Below are positions 8,734 to 18,777 of a DNA stretch of 64,000 nt, one piece after another; the first letter of the stretch is position 1, and each line of letters opens with the position of its first letter. The notes beneath the pieces are model-generated. The model had not been told where the DNA came from and did no database searches. It worked only from the letters and a program-made list of their open reading frames with translations. Origin of the DNA: Mycolicibacterium madagascariense (GTDB lineage Bacteria; Actinomycetota; Actinomycetes; Mycobacteriales; Mycobacteriaceae); NCBI RefSeq assembly GCF_010729665.1, contig NZ_AP022610.1, positions 4,154,001 to 4,218,000 on the forward strand, read 5' to 3'. The position numbers were made by a program, and so were the translations under genes.

Positions 8734-9539
8734 CGGGGCGTGCGGGGCGCCATGACCTTGCCCGCCACCGTGCCGCCGTCGACTGGCAGTACGGTTCCGG
8801 TGACGTAGCGCGACCGGTCGGTCGCGAAGTAGAGCGCCGCCTCCGCGACGTCGTCGGCGGTGCCCTCGCGTTTGAGCGGGCGGTCGTCGCGCATCGTCTG
8901 GCGGATGCGCGCCTCGAACCGGTCCAACTTCTCGCGGTCCTCCTCGGTCGCCGACGACCGCAGGATCGGCGTCGGGATGTTGCCTGGCGCAAGGCAATTG
9001 ACCCGCACCCCGTAGTGGGCCAACTCGATCGCGGCGGACTTGGAGAACTGGATGACGGCGGCCTTGGAGGCCCGATACGTGGCGACCCCGCCGCCGGCGA
9101 GGATGCCGCCGATGGAGGAGATGTTGATGATCGAGCCGCCCCCGTGCTGCGCCATGTGCCGGGCCGCATCGCGGGTCCCCGCCATGACGCCGAGGACGTT
9201 GGTGCGCATGACGCTGTCGAATTCCGCGAAGTCCTCGTCGAAGAGGCCCTTCTTCAGCGGACTCGACCGGCCCGCGTTGTTGACCATCACGTGCAGGCCC
9301 CCGAACCGCTCGACCGCCGCGCCGACGAGCGCGCACACCTGCGCCTGATCACCGACGTCGGTGTGGCAGAAGAGCGCGTCGTCGCCCCCGGCGTCGGCGA
9401 CGCTCGACCCGAGTTCGTCCTGAACGTCACCGATCATCACCTTCGCGCCCTCGGCGAGGAAGCGCTCGACGATTCCCCGGCCGATCCCCGACGCGCCACC
9501 GGTGACGATCGCGACCATGCCGGCCAGTTCTTCAGACAT
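8730..9539 (-). CDS. SDR family oxidoreductase
   Basis: 269 residues, classical SDR: cofactor motif TGGASGIG (about 13-20), D in IGDVQ favouring NAD, NNAG, catalytic Ser in NISSIGG and YRASK (Y-x3-K). Tail VTGTVLPVDGGTVAGK. It oxidises a pathway alcohol or reduces a ketone. Start ATG at 9539 (MSEELAGM) overlaps the hydrolase stop by 8 bases. The gene precedes the TetR operator. Confidence 0.9.
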   Translation of the reverse strand: MSEELAGMVAIVTGGASGIGRGIVERFLAEGAKVMIGDVQDELGSSVADAGGDDALFCHTDVGDQAQVCALVGAAVERFGGLHVMVNNAGRSSPLKKGLFDEDFAEFDSVMRTNVLGVMAGTRDAARHMAQHGGGSIINISSIGGILAGGGVATYRASKAAVIQFSKSAAIELAHYGVRVNCLAPGNIPTPILRSSATEEDREKLDRFEARIRQTMRDDRPLKREGTADDVAEAALYFATDRSRYVTGTVLPVDGGTVAGKVMAPRTPR

Positions 9540-10356
9540 CGACGATCCCTTCGAGGAATTCGAGCAGCAGTGGGGTGACGACGTCGGGCCGTTCGAGCTG
9601 CGGACAGTGGCCCGCCGCGTCGACCACTTCCCCACGGGCAGAGGCTATCTGGCTCGCGATCTCGGCCGCCCACCCCGTCGGCAGGAGCTTGTCGGCCGCG
9701 CCCTCGACGACCAGTGTGGGCACCGCGATGCGCTCGTAGGCGCGGGTGGTCGACGGCGTCGGCGGCGGGCTGGCGCCCGGCCTGCGAAAGCGCGCGGCGG
9801 CGATGGCCTCCCACGCACCGGGCGCCGTACTGGAGGCATGCCGGCGCCGCACGTAGTCGTCGTCCTTCGCGTAGGCGGGGTCGTGGAACAGCGCCGTCAC
9901 GATCCGGCGCATGGCCTCCAGCGTGCCGTCGTAGTCGTAGAGGGCGGCGGCGTGCTCGTTGGGCTGAATCGCCCCGCCGCCACAGATCAGGGTGAGGCTC
10001 TTCGCCGACAGGACCGGCGCCGGCGCGGTGGCGTCGGTCAGCAGATTGATTGCGCCCATCGAGTTGCCGACGAAGTGCGCCGGGCCGACGCCCATCACCT
10101 CGCAGAATCGCGCGACGTGGCGGATGCGCATCCCGCGGCCGTCGACGAAGTCGATCACCTTCGCCGAGTTGCCGTAGCCCAGCATGTCGGGTGCCAGCAC
10201 GCGATACCGCGTCGCGAGGTCGGCGATCGTGCGTTCCCACCCGAGCTCGGCGCTGGCGCCGAACTCACCGCCGTGCAGCAGGACGACAGGCTCGCCCGCC
10301 CCGGCCTCGAGATAACCCGTGACGAGCCCGTCGACCACCACCGACCGGTACGTCAC
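9532..10356 (-). CDS. Alpha/beta hydrolase, C-C hydrolase-like
   Basis: About 274 residues. HGGEFG oxyanion region, nucleophile elbow GNSMGA (Ser near residue 99), acid Asp in VVEGAADKLLP and His in AAGHCPQLERPD, a full triad arranged as in meta-cleavage product hydrolases of the MhpC/BphD group. With mhpC further upstream, this would be a second such hydrolase in the same gene set. GTG at 10356 is chosen as the first in-frame start after the hairpin; GTG at 10341 is an alternative with better spacing to GGGGGAGG. Confidence 0.85.
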   Translation of the reverse strand: MTYRSVVVDGLVTGYLEAGAGEPVVLLHGGEFGASAELGWERTIADLATRYRVLAPDMLGYGNSAKVIDFVDGRGMRIRHVARFCEVMGVGPAHFVGNSMGAINLLTDATAPAPVLSAKSLTLICGGGAIQPNEHAAALYDYDGTLEAMRRIVTALFHDPAYAKDDDYVRRRHASSTAPGAWEAIAAARFRRPGASPPPTPSTTRAYERIAVPTLVVEGAADKLLPTGWAAEIASQIASARGEVVDAAGHCPQLERPDVVTPLLLEFLEGIVDV

Positions 10357-10365
10357 CTCCCCCGC

Positions 10366-10423
10366 CGAGCAGCCGCAAACCTGCCGAGAATCCCGGCGTG
10401 TCGCGCGTATTTGCGGCTGCTCG
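10366..10423. repeat. Dispersed intergenic hairpin R1
   Basis: Perfect 14-bp stem (arms CGAGCAGCCGCAAA and TTTGCGGCTGCTCG) around a 30-base loop. The right arm ends 10 bases after the cyclase-gene stop. Arm sequence matches R2 and, more loosely, R3. Probable transcription terminator or repeated palindromic unit. Confidence 0.7.
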
Positions 10424-10433
10424 CGGGGAGACG

Positions 10434-11417
10434 TCACTTGATCGCGATCGGGTTCAGCGGAGAGCCCACGCCACCGGTCACGCGCAGCGGCGGGGCGACG
10501 AGCTGAAAGGCATAGGTGCCGTCGGCGGCGCAGTCGGCGGCCAGCGCGGTCAGGTCCCAGTACTCGCCGAACATCATGCCCATGTCGCGCAGGCACAGCA
10601 TGTGCATCGGCAGGATGGTGCCGTCCACCCCGGACACCGGGTTCTCCACCATCAGGTTGTCGGCCGCCACCGCGGCGACCCGGTGGTCGTGCAGCCACGA
10701 CGCGCACGTCCAATCGAGACCGGCACCCGGCTCGGCCCCGTCGCCGGTCTCCAGAAACCGTGCCCACCAACCGGTTCGGATCAGCACGATGTCACCGGGT
10801 GTCACGGAGACGCCCTGCGCCGCGGCTGCCGCGTCGAGCTCGGCGGGCATGATCGGTGCGTCCACGTCGGCGCAGTAGACGGCCTCACCGCGCAGCCGCA
10901 CCAGGTCGAGCAGCACGCCGCGCGAGGTGATGCCCTTGACGTCGACCTTGTCGATGCCGCAGTGCCGCGCCCCGAGACTCGTCACCGAACTGGCGGGAAA
11001 TCCGTTGTAGAGCGTGTCGTCGTAGTAGACGTGCGACAGCGCATCCCACTGCGTGGCGGCCTGCAGCGGCATGATGATGAGGTCGTCGTTGAAGCGCATG
11101 GGGCCGGCCTCGGAGTAGCCGCTCAGCTGCACCGCGGTCGGGTTCTGCAGCCACGTCGGCCCGTACTCCAACAGGGTCGTGGCGTCACCGCCGTCGACGG
11201 TCATCACGTGCATCGGGTTCTGCCGGTAGTGGAACGCCCCCTGGGGGCCCGACGAACCGAAGTCGACGCCGAGTGCGAACACCTCGCCGCGCGTCACCAG
11301 AGATGCGGCCTCGGCGACCTTCTCGGCGGTGATGAAGTTCAGCGTGCCGATCTCGTCGTGCTCGCCCCAGCGGCCCCAGTTGCGGACGTCGTCGGCGACG
11401 CGCCGGAAGTCCGTCAT
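10434..11417 (-). CDS. Cyclase-family (kynurenine formamidase-like) hydrolase
   Basis: 327 residues, PF04199-type. The metal-binding region reads TQWDALSHVYY, the mycobacterial form of the HxGTHxD signature, followed by GVLLDL and GDIVLIRTGWW. Family members hydrolyse amides, lactones or cyclic compounds with a divalent metal. Start ATG at 11417 overlaps the preceding SDR stop (ATGA); MAGM three codons upstream is less likely. The substrate is unknown; opening of a lactone or ring-derived ester would fit the neighbours. Confidence 0.85.
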   Translation of the reverse strand: MTDFRRVADDVRNWGRWGEHDEIGTLNFITAEKVAEAASLVTRGEVFALGVDFGSSGPQGAFHYRQNPMHVMTVDGGDATTLLEYGPTWLQNPTAVQLSGYSEAGPMRFNDDLIIMPLQAATQWDALSHVYYDDTLYNGFPASSVTSLGARHCGIDKVDVKGITSRGVLLDLVRLRGEAVYCADVDAPIMPAELDAAAAAQGVSVTPGDIVLIRTGWWARFLETGDGAEPGAGLDWTCASWLHDHRVAAVAADNLMVENPVSGVDGTILPMHMLCLRDMGMMFGEYWDLTALAADCAADGTYAFQLVAPPLRVTGGVGSPLNPIAIK

Positions 11418-12241
11418 GCCGGCCATAGCGCGGATCCCTCCATCGTCGCGGCGACGCGCCCGGCGAGGATGCCCCCGTCGACCCAGAGCACCTGCCCGGT
11501 CACGAAACCTGCCGCCTGGCTGTTGAGGAAGATCAGCGCGGCGGCCTGCTCGGCGGGATTCGACACTCGACCAAGGGGTTTCGGGAAGCCGTCGAGGTAG
11601 TCCTCACCGTAGCGGGACCGCAGCTGATCGAGGATGGGCGTCGCGGTCACCCCGGGCCCGGTGCAGTTGATCCGAATTCCCTTGGCGCCCAGCGGTACCG
11701 CGTTGGCCATGGCGTGCAGGATGACCGCCTCCTTGGCGATCCGGTACCCGCCGTCGGCGAGCGCATCGGGGTGATCGTGACACCACTGCACGCCGTCCTC
11801 GAACGATGCGGTGCGCAGCAGCGACGCCACCTCGCCCTGGTTCTCGGCGTATCCCGACGCCGCCAGCGACGAGACACTGACGATGGCCGAACCCGGCGGC
11901 ATGCGCGGGATCAGCGCCTCGGTGAGATGGCGCGTACCGAGGAAGTCGATCTGGACCACCAGCAGGGGGTCACCGATGCCCGAGGACACACCCGCCACGT
12001 TGAACAACGCATCGACCCGACCGTCGAGCGCGGCGACGGCGGCGTCGATCGACGTCGGGTCCGACAGGTCGACGGCGTGAAACTCGGTGAGCTCGAACGC
12101 CGGTGGGCGCACGTCGAGACCGACGACGTCGGCACCCAGTTCGACGAGCTGGCCCACCAGCGCCGCGCCGATGCCCGATGCACACCCGGTGACGACGACA
12201 CGTCGCCCGGCATAGCCGATGAGATTGCCGAACTCACCCAC
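11414..12241 (-). CDS. SDR family oxidoreductase (coniferyl-alcohol/3-alpha-HSD type)
   Basis: 275 residues. TGCASGIG cofactor motif, LDVRPP (Asp for NAD), NVAG in place of NNAG, SVSSLA, and a long stretch before the catalytic YRIAK. The insert before the catalytic Tyr is typical of the coniferyl-alcohol dehydrogenase / 3-alpha-hydroxysteroid dehydrogenase branch. It lies 15 bases after the LLM gene and is coupled to the cyclase-family gene. Confidence 0.88.
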   Translation of the reverse strand: MGEFGNLIGYAGRRVVVTGCASGIGAALVGQLVELGADVVGLDVRPPAFELTEFHAVDLSDPTSIDAAVAALDGRVDALFNVAGVSSGIGDPLLVVQIDFLGTRHLTEALIPRMPPGSAIVSVSSLAASGYAENQGEVASLLRTASFEDGVQWCHDHPDALADGGYRIAKEAVILHAMANAVPLGAKGIRINCTGPGVTATPILDQLRSRYGEDYLDGFPKPLGRVSNPAEQAAALIFLNSQAAGFVTGQVLWVDGGILAGRVAATMEGSALWPA

Positions 12242-12256
12242 GGCCCGTCCCGTCGT

Positions 12257-13567
12257 TCAGTGTGCCGCCTCGCGTGCCTGCTTCTCCAGCTGCGCCGCCT
12301 GGACCCTGCCCTCGTTGATCTCCGCCATCGCCTCGGGGATCTCACTGGAGGTGAACTTGCCACCCTGACCGGTGGGAAGTCCTCCAAATGAGTAATTCTC
12401 GTCGAAACCGGGGGCCGTGGACGCCTCGCGCCGGGCCTCGAGCTTCTCCAGGACCGGAGCGAGCCGCGCGTTCTTCTCGGCGACGTGCTTCTCGTCGCGT
12501 TCGATGAACTCGGGCAGGATCTCCTTGCCCATCAGCTCGATCGACTCCATCGTGCCCTCGTGGCTGCGCGGGTTGAGCAGCAGGATGATCTCGTCGACGC
12601 CGCTCTCCTCGTACCCACGCAGGAACTCGCGCACGGTGTCCGGCGACCCGATGGCGCCGCGGCCGGGACCGTAGGCGAGCGACGGGTCCGCCTCGACCTC
12701 CTCGAGATAGCGCTCCCACACGCCGGTCCGGCCGGGGGTGTGCATGCCGGTCATGTAGTAGTGCATGATGCCGAAGGAGAAGAACCCGCCGCCGACGCCG
12801 AGCCGCTGCACGGCCTGCTCGTCGGTCTTGGCGACCATCATCGACAGGTCACCGCCGATGGCCAGGATGTTGGGGTTCATCAGCGGCGTGACGGGTGAGC
12901 CCTTCTCCTCGAGCTCGCGGTAGTAGCCGTCGACGCGGTCCCTGAGCGGACCGGGCCCGGTGTAGGCGAAACTCAGTGCGCCGATGGCCTTTTGGGCGGC
13001 CATCTGCACCGACGCCGGCCGGGTACACGCCACCCAGACCGGCGGGTGTGGACGCTGCAGCGGCTTGGGGACCACGTTGCGGGCGGGCATCTCGATGTGC
13101 TGGCCCTTGAAACCGGTGAACGGTTCCTCGGTCATGCACCGGATGGAGACCTCGAGCGCCTCCTCCCACTGCCCGCGCTTGTCGGCGGGATCGATGTTGA
13201 AGCCGCCGAGTTCGCCGACCGACGACGATTCGCCGGTGCCGAATTCGACGCGGCCGTTGGAGATCAGGTCCAGGGTGGAGACCCGCTCGGCGACGCGGGC
13301 CGGATGGTTGACCGCGGGCGGCAGGTGCATGATGCCGAAGCCCAGGCGAATGTCCTTGGTGCGCTGGCTCGCTGCGGCGAGGAACATCTCCGGGGCGGTC
13401 GAGTGGCAGTACTCCTCGAGGAAGTGGTGCTCGGTCAGCCAGACCGTCGAGAACCCCGCCTTGTCGGCCGCTTCGACTTCGTCGAGACCGTCGATGAACA
13501 TCTGGTGCTCGTCGTCCTGCACCCAGGGCCGTGGCAGGGCGAACTCGTAGAACAGTGAGATCTTCAT
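12257..13567 (-). CDS. LLM class flavin-dependent oxidoreductase
   Basis: 436 residues, luciferase-like TIM barrel (MKISLFYEFALPRPW, TVWLTEHHFLEE, LGFGIMHLPPAVNHP). Members use FMN or F420 to oxidise or reduce small molecules. The C-terminus is extended past the usual barrel by a charged, probably helical segment of about 60 residues. Start ATG at 13567, two bases after the flavoprotein gene stop. In this set it could act as a monooxygenase component or an F420-dependent reductase; the family name alone does not decide. Confidence 0.9.
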   Translation of the reverse strand: MKISLFYEFALPRPWVQDDEHQMFIDGLDEVEAADKAGFSTVWLTEHHFLEEYCHSTAPEMFLAAASQRTKDIRLGFGIMHLPPAVNHPARVAERVSTLDLISNGRVEFGTGESSSVGELGGFNIDPADKRGQWEEALEVSIRCMTEEPFTGFKGQHIEMPARNVVPKPLQRPHPPVWVACTRPASVQMAAQKAIGALSFAYTGPGPLRDRVDGYYRELEEKGSPVTPLMNPNILAIGGDLSMMVAKTDEQAVQRLGVGGGFFSFGIMHYYMTGMHTPGRTGVWERYLEEVEADPSLAYGPGRGAIGSPDTVREFLRGYEESGVDEIILLLNPRSHEGTMESIELMGKEILPEFIERDEKHVAEKNARLAPVLEKLEARREASTAPGFDENYSFGGLPTGQGGKFTSSEIPEAMAEINEGRVQAAQLEKQAREAAH

Positions 13568-13569
13568 GG

Positions 13570-15312
13570 TTACCTCCGAGGGCTTTCGATCGTGGATTGG
13601 CTTGGTGTGCGGTCGTGCGAGGCAAGGTGTTTGGCGGCCACGTAGCCGAACGTCATCGCCGGGCCGATGGTCGCGCCGGCCCCCGCGTAACTGCGTCCCA
13701 TCACCGCGGCGGTCGCATTGCCGGTGGCGTAGAGCCCGGCGATGACGGTGTCGTCCTCGCGCAGGACGCGGGCGAACTCGTCGGTGCGCAGTCCGCCGGA
13801 GGTGCCCAGGTCGCCGAGGATGATCTGGAAGGCGTAGTACGGCCCCTTCCCCAGCGGGCGCAGGTTGGGATTGGGCAGTGTCGGATCGCCGTAGTAGTTG
13901 TCGTAGGCGCTGTCACCGCGACGGAAGTCGTCGTCGTGGCCGGTGCGGGCGAGGGCGTTGAAGCGTTCGGCGGTCTGACGCAACTGCGCCGGCGGGACGC
14001 CGATCTCGCGGGCCAGCTCCTCGAAGGTGTTGCCCGTCCTGACGACACCCGAATCCAGCCAGGCCTGCGGTACCTTGCGTCCGGTCGGTACCGGCGCGAA
14101 CGGCACCTTCGGGATGGGGAGATGGCCCGCGACGACGTAGCGGTGGAAGGAGCCGATGTCGGTGACGAGCCAGCACGGCACGTGTGCGACGCCGGTGCGC
14201 TGGCCGTCGATCATCGCGTGGGCGAAGTCCATGTACGGCGCGGCCTCGTTGACGAACCGCTTCCCGTCGCCGTTGACGACGAACTGCGACGGCATCATCC
14301 GTTCGTTGAGCATGAACTGCAGACGTCCATCCGGCCAGCAGATGGCGGGAAACCACCACGCCTCGTCGAGCAGGTCCAGTGACCCGCCGACCTTCTCCCC
14401 CGCGCGGATGCCGTCACCCATGGCGGCGGGATTGCCGAAGCTCCAGTCCTTCTCGAGTTCGGGGAGGTGTTCGCGACGCCATTCCATGTCGTGATCGAAA
14501 CCGCCGGAGGCCAGGATCACGCCGCGGCGGGTGCCGATGCGCTGCGCGACGCCGTGGCGTTCCACGACGGCTCCGACGACGTGACCGTCGAGGTCGGTGA
14601 TCAGCTCGGTCATGGGTGCGTCCAGCCACAGCGGGACGTCGTGCTCGGCCAGCGCCAGGCGCATCCGCGCCATCAGGGACTGTCCGATGGCGGCCATCCG
14701 GTCACCGAACACGTGGGCCCGGACCATCCGCCAGATGAGCTTCAGCAGCACCGCCTTGCCGCGCCAGTTCTGCCGCACCTGATAGAACAGCCGCAAGTCC
14801 TTGGGCGCGAACCAGATTCCCCTCGGTGCCAGGGCCAGCGGCGTCAACAGGTTGCGCTCCTCGTCGCCCAGCACGCGCAGGTCGATCTCGGGCACGTTGA
14901 TCGTGCTCCCGCGTTCCGAACCGCCGGGCAGTTCGGGGTAGTAGTCGGCATACCCGGGCTTCCAGACGAATTCGAACCACCGGCTCGACTTCTCCAGGAA
15001 TTCCATCATCTCCGGGGCCGCGTCGACGTACTGGCGCAGGCGCGCGTCGCTGACGAGGCCGCCGGTGATCTCCTTGAGGTAGGTGAACACGTCGTCGGGC
15101 GAGGGCTCGTAGCCGGCGCGACGCTGCGACGGGGCGCCGGGGACCCAGATGCCGCCGCCCGATAGCGCCGTGGAACCACCGAACTGCGCGGACTTCTCGA
15201 CGACGAGGGTGTCGAGACCCTCCGCCGTGGCCGCGAGTGCGGCGGTCATGCCGCCCCCACCGGAACCGACGACGAGCACGTCGACCTCGTGGTCGAAGCC
15301 GGGGGTGGTCAT
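13570..15312 (-). CDS. FAD-binding dehydrogenase, KstD-like
   Basis: 580 residues. N-terminal dinucleotide motif [31 protein letters not shown], and a C-terminal FAD domain [18 protein letters not shown]...[19 protein letters not shown]. This is the fumarate reductase/3-ketosteroid-delta1-dehydrogenase group (FAD_binding_2). ATG at 15312 overlaps the mhpB stop (ATGA). The surrounding Mhp-type genes argue for dehydrogenation of a non-steroid ring or side chain, but a steroid-like substrate is not excluded. Confidence 0.88.
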   Translation of the reverse strand: MTTPGFDHEVDVLVVGSGGGGMTAALAATAEGLDTLVVEKSAQFGGSTALSGGGIWVPGAPSQRRAGYEPSPDDVFTYLKEITGGLVSDARLRQYVDAAPEMMEFLEKSSRWFEFVWKPGYADYYPELPGGSERGSTINVPEIDLRVLGDEERNLLTPLALAPRGIWFAPKDLRLFYQVRQNWRGKAVLLKLIWRMVRAHVFGDRMAAIGQSLMARMRLALAEHDVPLWLDAPMTELITDLDGHVVGAVVERHGVAQRIGTRRGVILASGGFDHDMEWRREHLPELEKDWSFGNPAAMGDGIRAGEKVGGSLDLLDEAWWFPAICWPDGRLQFMLNERMMPSQFVVNGDGKRFVNEAAPYMDFAHAMIDGQRTGVAHVPCWLVTDIGSFHRYVVAGHLPIPKVPFAPVPTGRKVPQAWLDSGVVRTGNTFEELAREIGVPPAQLRQTAERFNALARTGHDDDFRRGDSAYDNYYGDPTLPNPNLRPLGKGPYYAFQIILGDLGTSGGLRTDEFARVLREDDTVIAGLYATGNATAAVMGRSYAGAGATIGPAMTFGYVAAKHLASHDRTPSQSTIESPRR

Positions 15313-16253
15313 GCGGTCACCGCCGTCCGGATCGCGAAGCCGGCGATCAACTCGGGCGCGGCGCGGTAGTAGCGCAGCCGGGTCTCGTAGGGGCCCTGGC
15401 TCGCCATCGCCGCGAAAGCGGCCAACCACGTACGGACTTCGTGTGCGGAGTTGCCCGCCTCGGCGGCGACCCACGCGTTGGACCAGGCGTCGACCTCCGC
15501 GCCCCGGTTGGTGTCGAGCAGCTCGAGCAGCGCCCTGTCCCAGTCGGGGTTCAGCGGTCGCAGCGCGCTGCCGCCGGCGGCGAAGTCGTGCGCAGCCGTC
15601 ATCACCGCGCTCTGTCGCGCGCTGCGCTGCTCGGCGGTCATCGGCTCGCCGTGCACGATGCGGGCCAGCGCCGCCGGCGGTGCGGTCGCCAAGGTCGGCA
15701 CCGGCGGATCATGCGACAGCCCACCCGAACCCACGACGAGGACCCGCCTTCCGAGGGAGGCCGCGAAGTGGCCGATGGCCGTGCCCAGTGCCCTCGTCCG
15801 CCTGAGCGGACCGAGCGGCGTGGCGACGGAGTTGACGAAGACCGGCAGCACCGGCACGTCGGCGACGTCGCCGAAGAGGGCCTGCAGCGGTTGGACGGTG
15901 CCATGGTCGACGTCCATGCTCGCCGAGACCGCGATGTCGACGCCGGCGTCCCACAGTGCTTCGGCGCACGCGGTGGCGACGTCGGCGGGCACGTTGAGCG
16001 GACCCGCGTAGGTGCCGTAGTCACCGACGCCGACGGCCGCAGTGCCGATGCAGAACGGTGGCATGAGCCGGTAGAAGAACCCGTTGTAGTGATCCGGTGA
16101 GAACGTCACGACCAGTTCGGGATCGAAGGCCCGGACGAACTCGGCCGCCGCTGCGACCGCGGAGTCGATGTCGTCGAGCAGTTCAGGTGGCGGTCCTGGC
16201 AGATTCAGCAGCGGGCTGTGCGACATGCAGCACAGGGCGAGTGACGTGGTCAT
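15309..16253 (-). CDS. mhpB: 2,3-dihydroxyphenylpropionate 1,2-dioxygenase (class III extradiol)
   Basis: 314 residues, co-linear with E. coli Mhp[37 protein letters not shown] with catalytic His117, [18 protein letters not shown] with His181, [12 protein letters not shown] near the end. A LigB-type, Fe(II)-dependent ring-cleavage enzyme that opens 2,3-dihydroxyphenylpropionate or 2,3-dihydroxycinnamate at the meta position. It overlaps the end of mhpA by 71 bases, in a different frame, and is coupled to the flavoprotein gene. Because it is class III, it is clearly distinct from the steroid enzyme HsaC. Confidence 0.93.
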   Translation of the reverse strand: MTTSLALCCMSHSPLLNLPGPPPELLDDIDSAVAAAAEFVRAFDPELVVTFSPDHYNGFFYRLMPPFCIGTAAVGVGDYGTYAGPLNVPADVATACAEALWDAGVDIAVSASMDVDHGTVQPLQALFGDVADVPVLPVFVNSVATPLGPLRRTRALGTAIGHFAASLGRRVLVVGSGGLSHDPPVPTLATAPPAALARIVHGEPMTAEQRSARQSAVMTAAHDFAAGGSALRPLNPDWDRALLELLDTNRGAEVDAWSNAWVAAEAGNSAHEVRTWLAAFAAMASQGPYETRLRYYRAAPELIAGFAIRTAVTA

Positions 16254-17859
16254 GAACTTCCTTGCCTCCCTTCACGAGGTGGAGGACGTCGAACAGTGCA
16301 GCACTCAGCTCGGGCGCCAGTTGGGCGATGCAGGCACCGGCGATGCACCGGTCGGGCCGTAGGAACAGCACCGACTCGGCGTGGGCGTCGAAGAAGCCCT
16401 TGAGCGCACCGGTGCGGTCCCCGACGACGGTGACCTCGGAGTCGTCGTGGCCGGTCCAGTGCAGCTGGGTCGACGGCCGCAGCGCGAGAAACGTTGCGCC
16501 GAGCGCCTTCCACTGCGCGATCGCCTCGTCACCGAGGAGCGCGCGCGGATCGTTGTTCCACGCGAGCACGGCGAACCCGGGACCGATCACGTCGTCGAGG
16601 AGGACGTTCTGCGCGTCGCGGGTGTCGACGCGCGGCTGGATGAACAGCGTGCCGGTGGGCGAGGTGTCCGACGGCGCCGCGAGATGGGCGATGGCGCCGG
16701 ACTCGTAGCGCGGCATCGGCTTGAACCGCATCTCCAGGACGTAGCGCTTGAGGGTCGGCACCGCCGACGCGGCCCGAATCAGCCCGTCGCGCAGGCTCGC
16801 AACGCGCGCGTTGGTCGGCGAGATGACCCGGCCGACCATGGTCGACAGGTCGATCATCGCGCGCGCATGCTTGCGTCTCTCGGCGTCGTAGGTGTCCAGC
16901 AGCCCGTCCCCGGCCTCGCCCTTGACGACGGCCGCCAACTTCCAGCCCAGGTTGGCCGCGTCACGGATGCCGCTGTTGTAGCCCTGCCCCTGCCACACGG
17001 GCATGAGGTGGGCGGCGTCACCGGCGATCAGCATCCGACCCTTGCGGAAGGCGTCGGCGATGCGCGAGTGGTGCGTGTACACGCGGTGCCGGATCACCTC
17101 GACGCGGTCGGGATGGGGCACGAACGGGGCGAGCATGCGCGTGATGAACTCCGGGCGCTCGACCTGCTCGTCGGTCTCGTCGGCGTGAATCATGAACTCG
17201 AAGCGGCGAATTCCGTGTGCGATCGAGATCGAGGCGTAGGGCCGCACCGGGTCGGCGCCGACCTCGCTGTTGGGGTGTCCGAGCGGATCGCTGGCCAGAT
17301 CGACGACGAGCCAGCGCGTCGCCGAGGTGGTGCCCTCGAACGTCACGCCCATCAGCCGGCGCGTCGCACTGCGGCCGCCATCGCACCCGACGACGTAGCG
17401 CGCGGTGACGGGATCGGCCTCACCGGCGATGGCGACCCGCACGCCGTCGCGCGTCTCCTCGCACGACTCCATGGCACGACCCCAGCCCACCTCGACGCAG
17501 TCGAAGCGGTCGATACCCCTAAGCAGTTCCGCGTCGACCATCGGCTGGACGAAGCCATTGCGCTTGGGCCAGCCGAATCTCGCGTCGGGCGGCGCCATCT
17601 CGGCCAGCAGGCGGCGGCGACCGTCGTAGAACCGCAGGATCTGGTTGGGCACCGTGTGCGGCAGGACGTGCTCGACGACGCCGATCGACTGGAACGTCCG
17701 CAGCGCCTCGTCGTCGAGTCCGACACCGCGCGGGTAGTCGATGAGGGTGGCACGCTCGTCGACGACGAGGGTCCGGACCCCCTGCTGTCCAAGGATGTTG
17801 GCCAGGGTGAGGCCGACGGGCCCCGCCCCGACGATCAGGACGTCGGCGTCGTCTGCCAT
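16183..17859 (-). CDS. mhpA: 3-(3-hydroxyphenyl)propionate hydroxylase
   Basis: 558 residues, near the 554 of E. coli MhpA. FAD monooxygenase: [14 protein letters not shown] (about 11-24), DG motif [11 protein letters not shown], and [30 protein letters not shown] thioredoxin-like C-domain ends in [16 protein letters not shown]. It adds a hydroxyl ortho to the phenolic OH using NAD(P)H and O2, giving the catechol used by MhpB. ATG at 17859 shares one base with the mhpC stop. The C-terminus runs 71 bases into mhpB. Confidence 0.93.
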   Translation of the reverse strand: MADDADVLIVGAGPVGLTLANILGQQGVRTLVVDERATLIDYPRGVGLDDEALRTFQSIGVVEHVLPHTVPNQILRFYDGRRRLLAEMAPPDARFGWPKRNGFVQPMVDAELLRGIDRFDCVEVGWGRAMESCEETRDGVRVAIAGEADPVTARYVVGCDGGRSATRRLMGVTFEGTTSATRWLVVDLASDPLGHPNSEVGADPVRPYASISIAHGIRRFEFMIHADETDEQVERPEFITRMLAPFVPHPDRVEVIRHRVYTHHSRIADAFRKGRMLIAGDAAHLMPVWQGQGYNSGIRDAANLGWKLAAVVKGEAGDGLLDTYDAERRKHARAMIDLSTMVGRVISPTNARVASLRDGLIRAASAVPTLKRYVLEMRFKPMPRYESGAIAHLAAPSDTSPTGTLFIQPRVDTRDAQNVLLDDVIGPGFAVLAWNNDPRALLGDEAIAQWKALGATFLALRPSTQLHWTGHDDSEVTVVGDRTGALKGFFDAHAESVLFLRPDRCIAGACIAQLAPELSAALFDVLHLVKGGKEVHDHVTRPVLHVAQPAAESARTAT

Positions 17860-18722
17860 CAACGCCCCAGCAGGAAGTCGATGTGCAAGGCGTTGAACGT
17901 CTTGGCGTCCTCGTACTGCGGCCAGTGGCCACAGCCGGCCATCACGTCGAACCGTGCGCCGGGGATCATCGAGGCGATGCGGCTGCCCTCGCTGACGTCG
18001 GCGGTCGGGTCGTCGCTGGTCCACAGCACCATCGTGGGTGCGGTGATGGCGCCGTACTCCTTGGGGCCCAGCAGGTTTCGCGCCCTGATCTCCGGGTCCT
18101 GCAGCGCCATGATGTCGCTCATCGCGGCGACGAATCCGGGCTGACGGTAGATGCGCTGCCGGCTGGCGACGATGTCGTCGTAGTCCTTGGACTTGTCGGC
18201 CATCAACCACTTGATCCTGGCCTGCACCGTCTCCCAGGAGGGGTTCTCGGCCGCGGCCATGGACAGCGTGATGATGCGCTTCATGACCTCGGGGTCGGCC
18301 TGCGATCCGCCCGCGGTGTTGAGGACCAGTCGGTCGAAGCGGTCGGGATGATCGGAGGCGGCGCGCGCGGCGACCCAACCGCCGAGGGACTCCCCCGAGA
18401 GGTGGACGCGCTCGACGTCGATGGCGTCGAGCACCGCCAACAGGTGCTCGACGTAGTGCGAGATCTCCAGTGGGTGACCCGGTTTGTCGGTGTAGCCGTG
18501 GCCGAGCATGTCGATCGACCACGTCGAGAAGTGTTCGGCGTGGGCCTCGAGGTTGCGCACGTAGGCCTCGGCGTGGCCACCGGAGCCGTGCAGCAGCACC
18601 AGCGTTCGCTGATTCGTGTCGCCGGCATGGAGGTAGCGCGTGCGCACCCCGCCCGCGTCGAGATAGCCCTGGGAGAACGGGACACCCTGGAGGTCACTCC
18701 AGATGCTCTCGAACTCGCTCAC
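17859..18722 (-). CDS. mhpC: Meta-cleavage product C-C hydrolase
   Basis: 287 residues. Alpha/beta hydrolase with [12 protein letters not shown], nucleophile GESLGG (Ser112), acid region LWTSDDPT and [10 protein letters not shown] (His266). It would cleave 2-hydroxy-6-oxonona-2,4-diene-1,9-dioate into 2-hydroxypentadienoate and succinate. GTG at 18722 is preceded by GGGGAGAGA at good spacing, which fixes the start; the open frame extends 30 codons upstream without family similarity. First gene of the long minus-strand operon, divergent from iclR. Confidence 0.88.
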   Translation of the reverse strand: MSEFESIWSDLQGVPFSQGYLDAGGVRTRYLHAGDTNQRTLVLLHGSGGHAEAYVRNLEAHAEHFSTWSIDMLGHGYTDKPGHPLEISHYVEHLLAVLDAIDVERVHLSGESLGGWVAARAASDHPDRFDRLVLNTAGGSQADPEVMKRIITLSMAAAENPSWETVQARIKWLMADKSKDYDDIVASRQRIYRQPGFVAAMSDIMALQDPEIRARNLLGPKEYGAITAPTMVLWTSDDPTADVSEGSRIASMIPGARFDVMAGCGHWPQYEDAKTFNALHIDFLLGR

Positions 18723-18744
18723 GTGATCTCTCCCCACGTTCGGA

Positions 18745-18760
18745 TGGAAATGCCGTTCTC
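18745..18760 (-). promoter_or_regulatory. Weak GAGAA-type motif upstream of mhpC
   Basis: Reads GAGAACGGCATTTCCA on the minus strand, 12 of 16 positions like the site at 23865-23880. It lies 22 bases before the mhpC start. May be a divergent member of the island operator set or chance. Confidence 0.3.
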
Positions 18761-18777
18761 TTTTATTGCAATCATTC

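Noticed and set aside
13570..15312. Calling the flavoprotein a true 3-ketosteroid-delta1-dehydrogenase (kstD)
   Set aside because: Family motifs match, but the neighbours are Mhp-type, no steroid nucleus genes are nearby and the active-site Tyr set was not verified.
15309..18722. Reading the three ring-opening genes as steroid hsaA/hsaC/hsaD
   Set aside because: The dioxygenase is LigB-type class III and co-linear with E. coli MhpB, whereas HsaC is a vicinal-oxygen-chelate enzyme; the hydroxylase is MhpA-like, not HsaA-like.
18745..18760. Counting the motif upstream of mhpC as a firm member of the GAGAA operator set
   Set aside because: Matches at only 12 of 16 positions; kept as a low-confidence site only.
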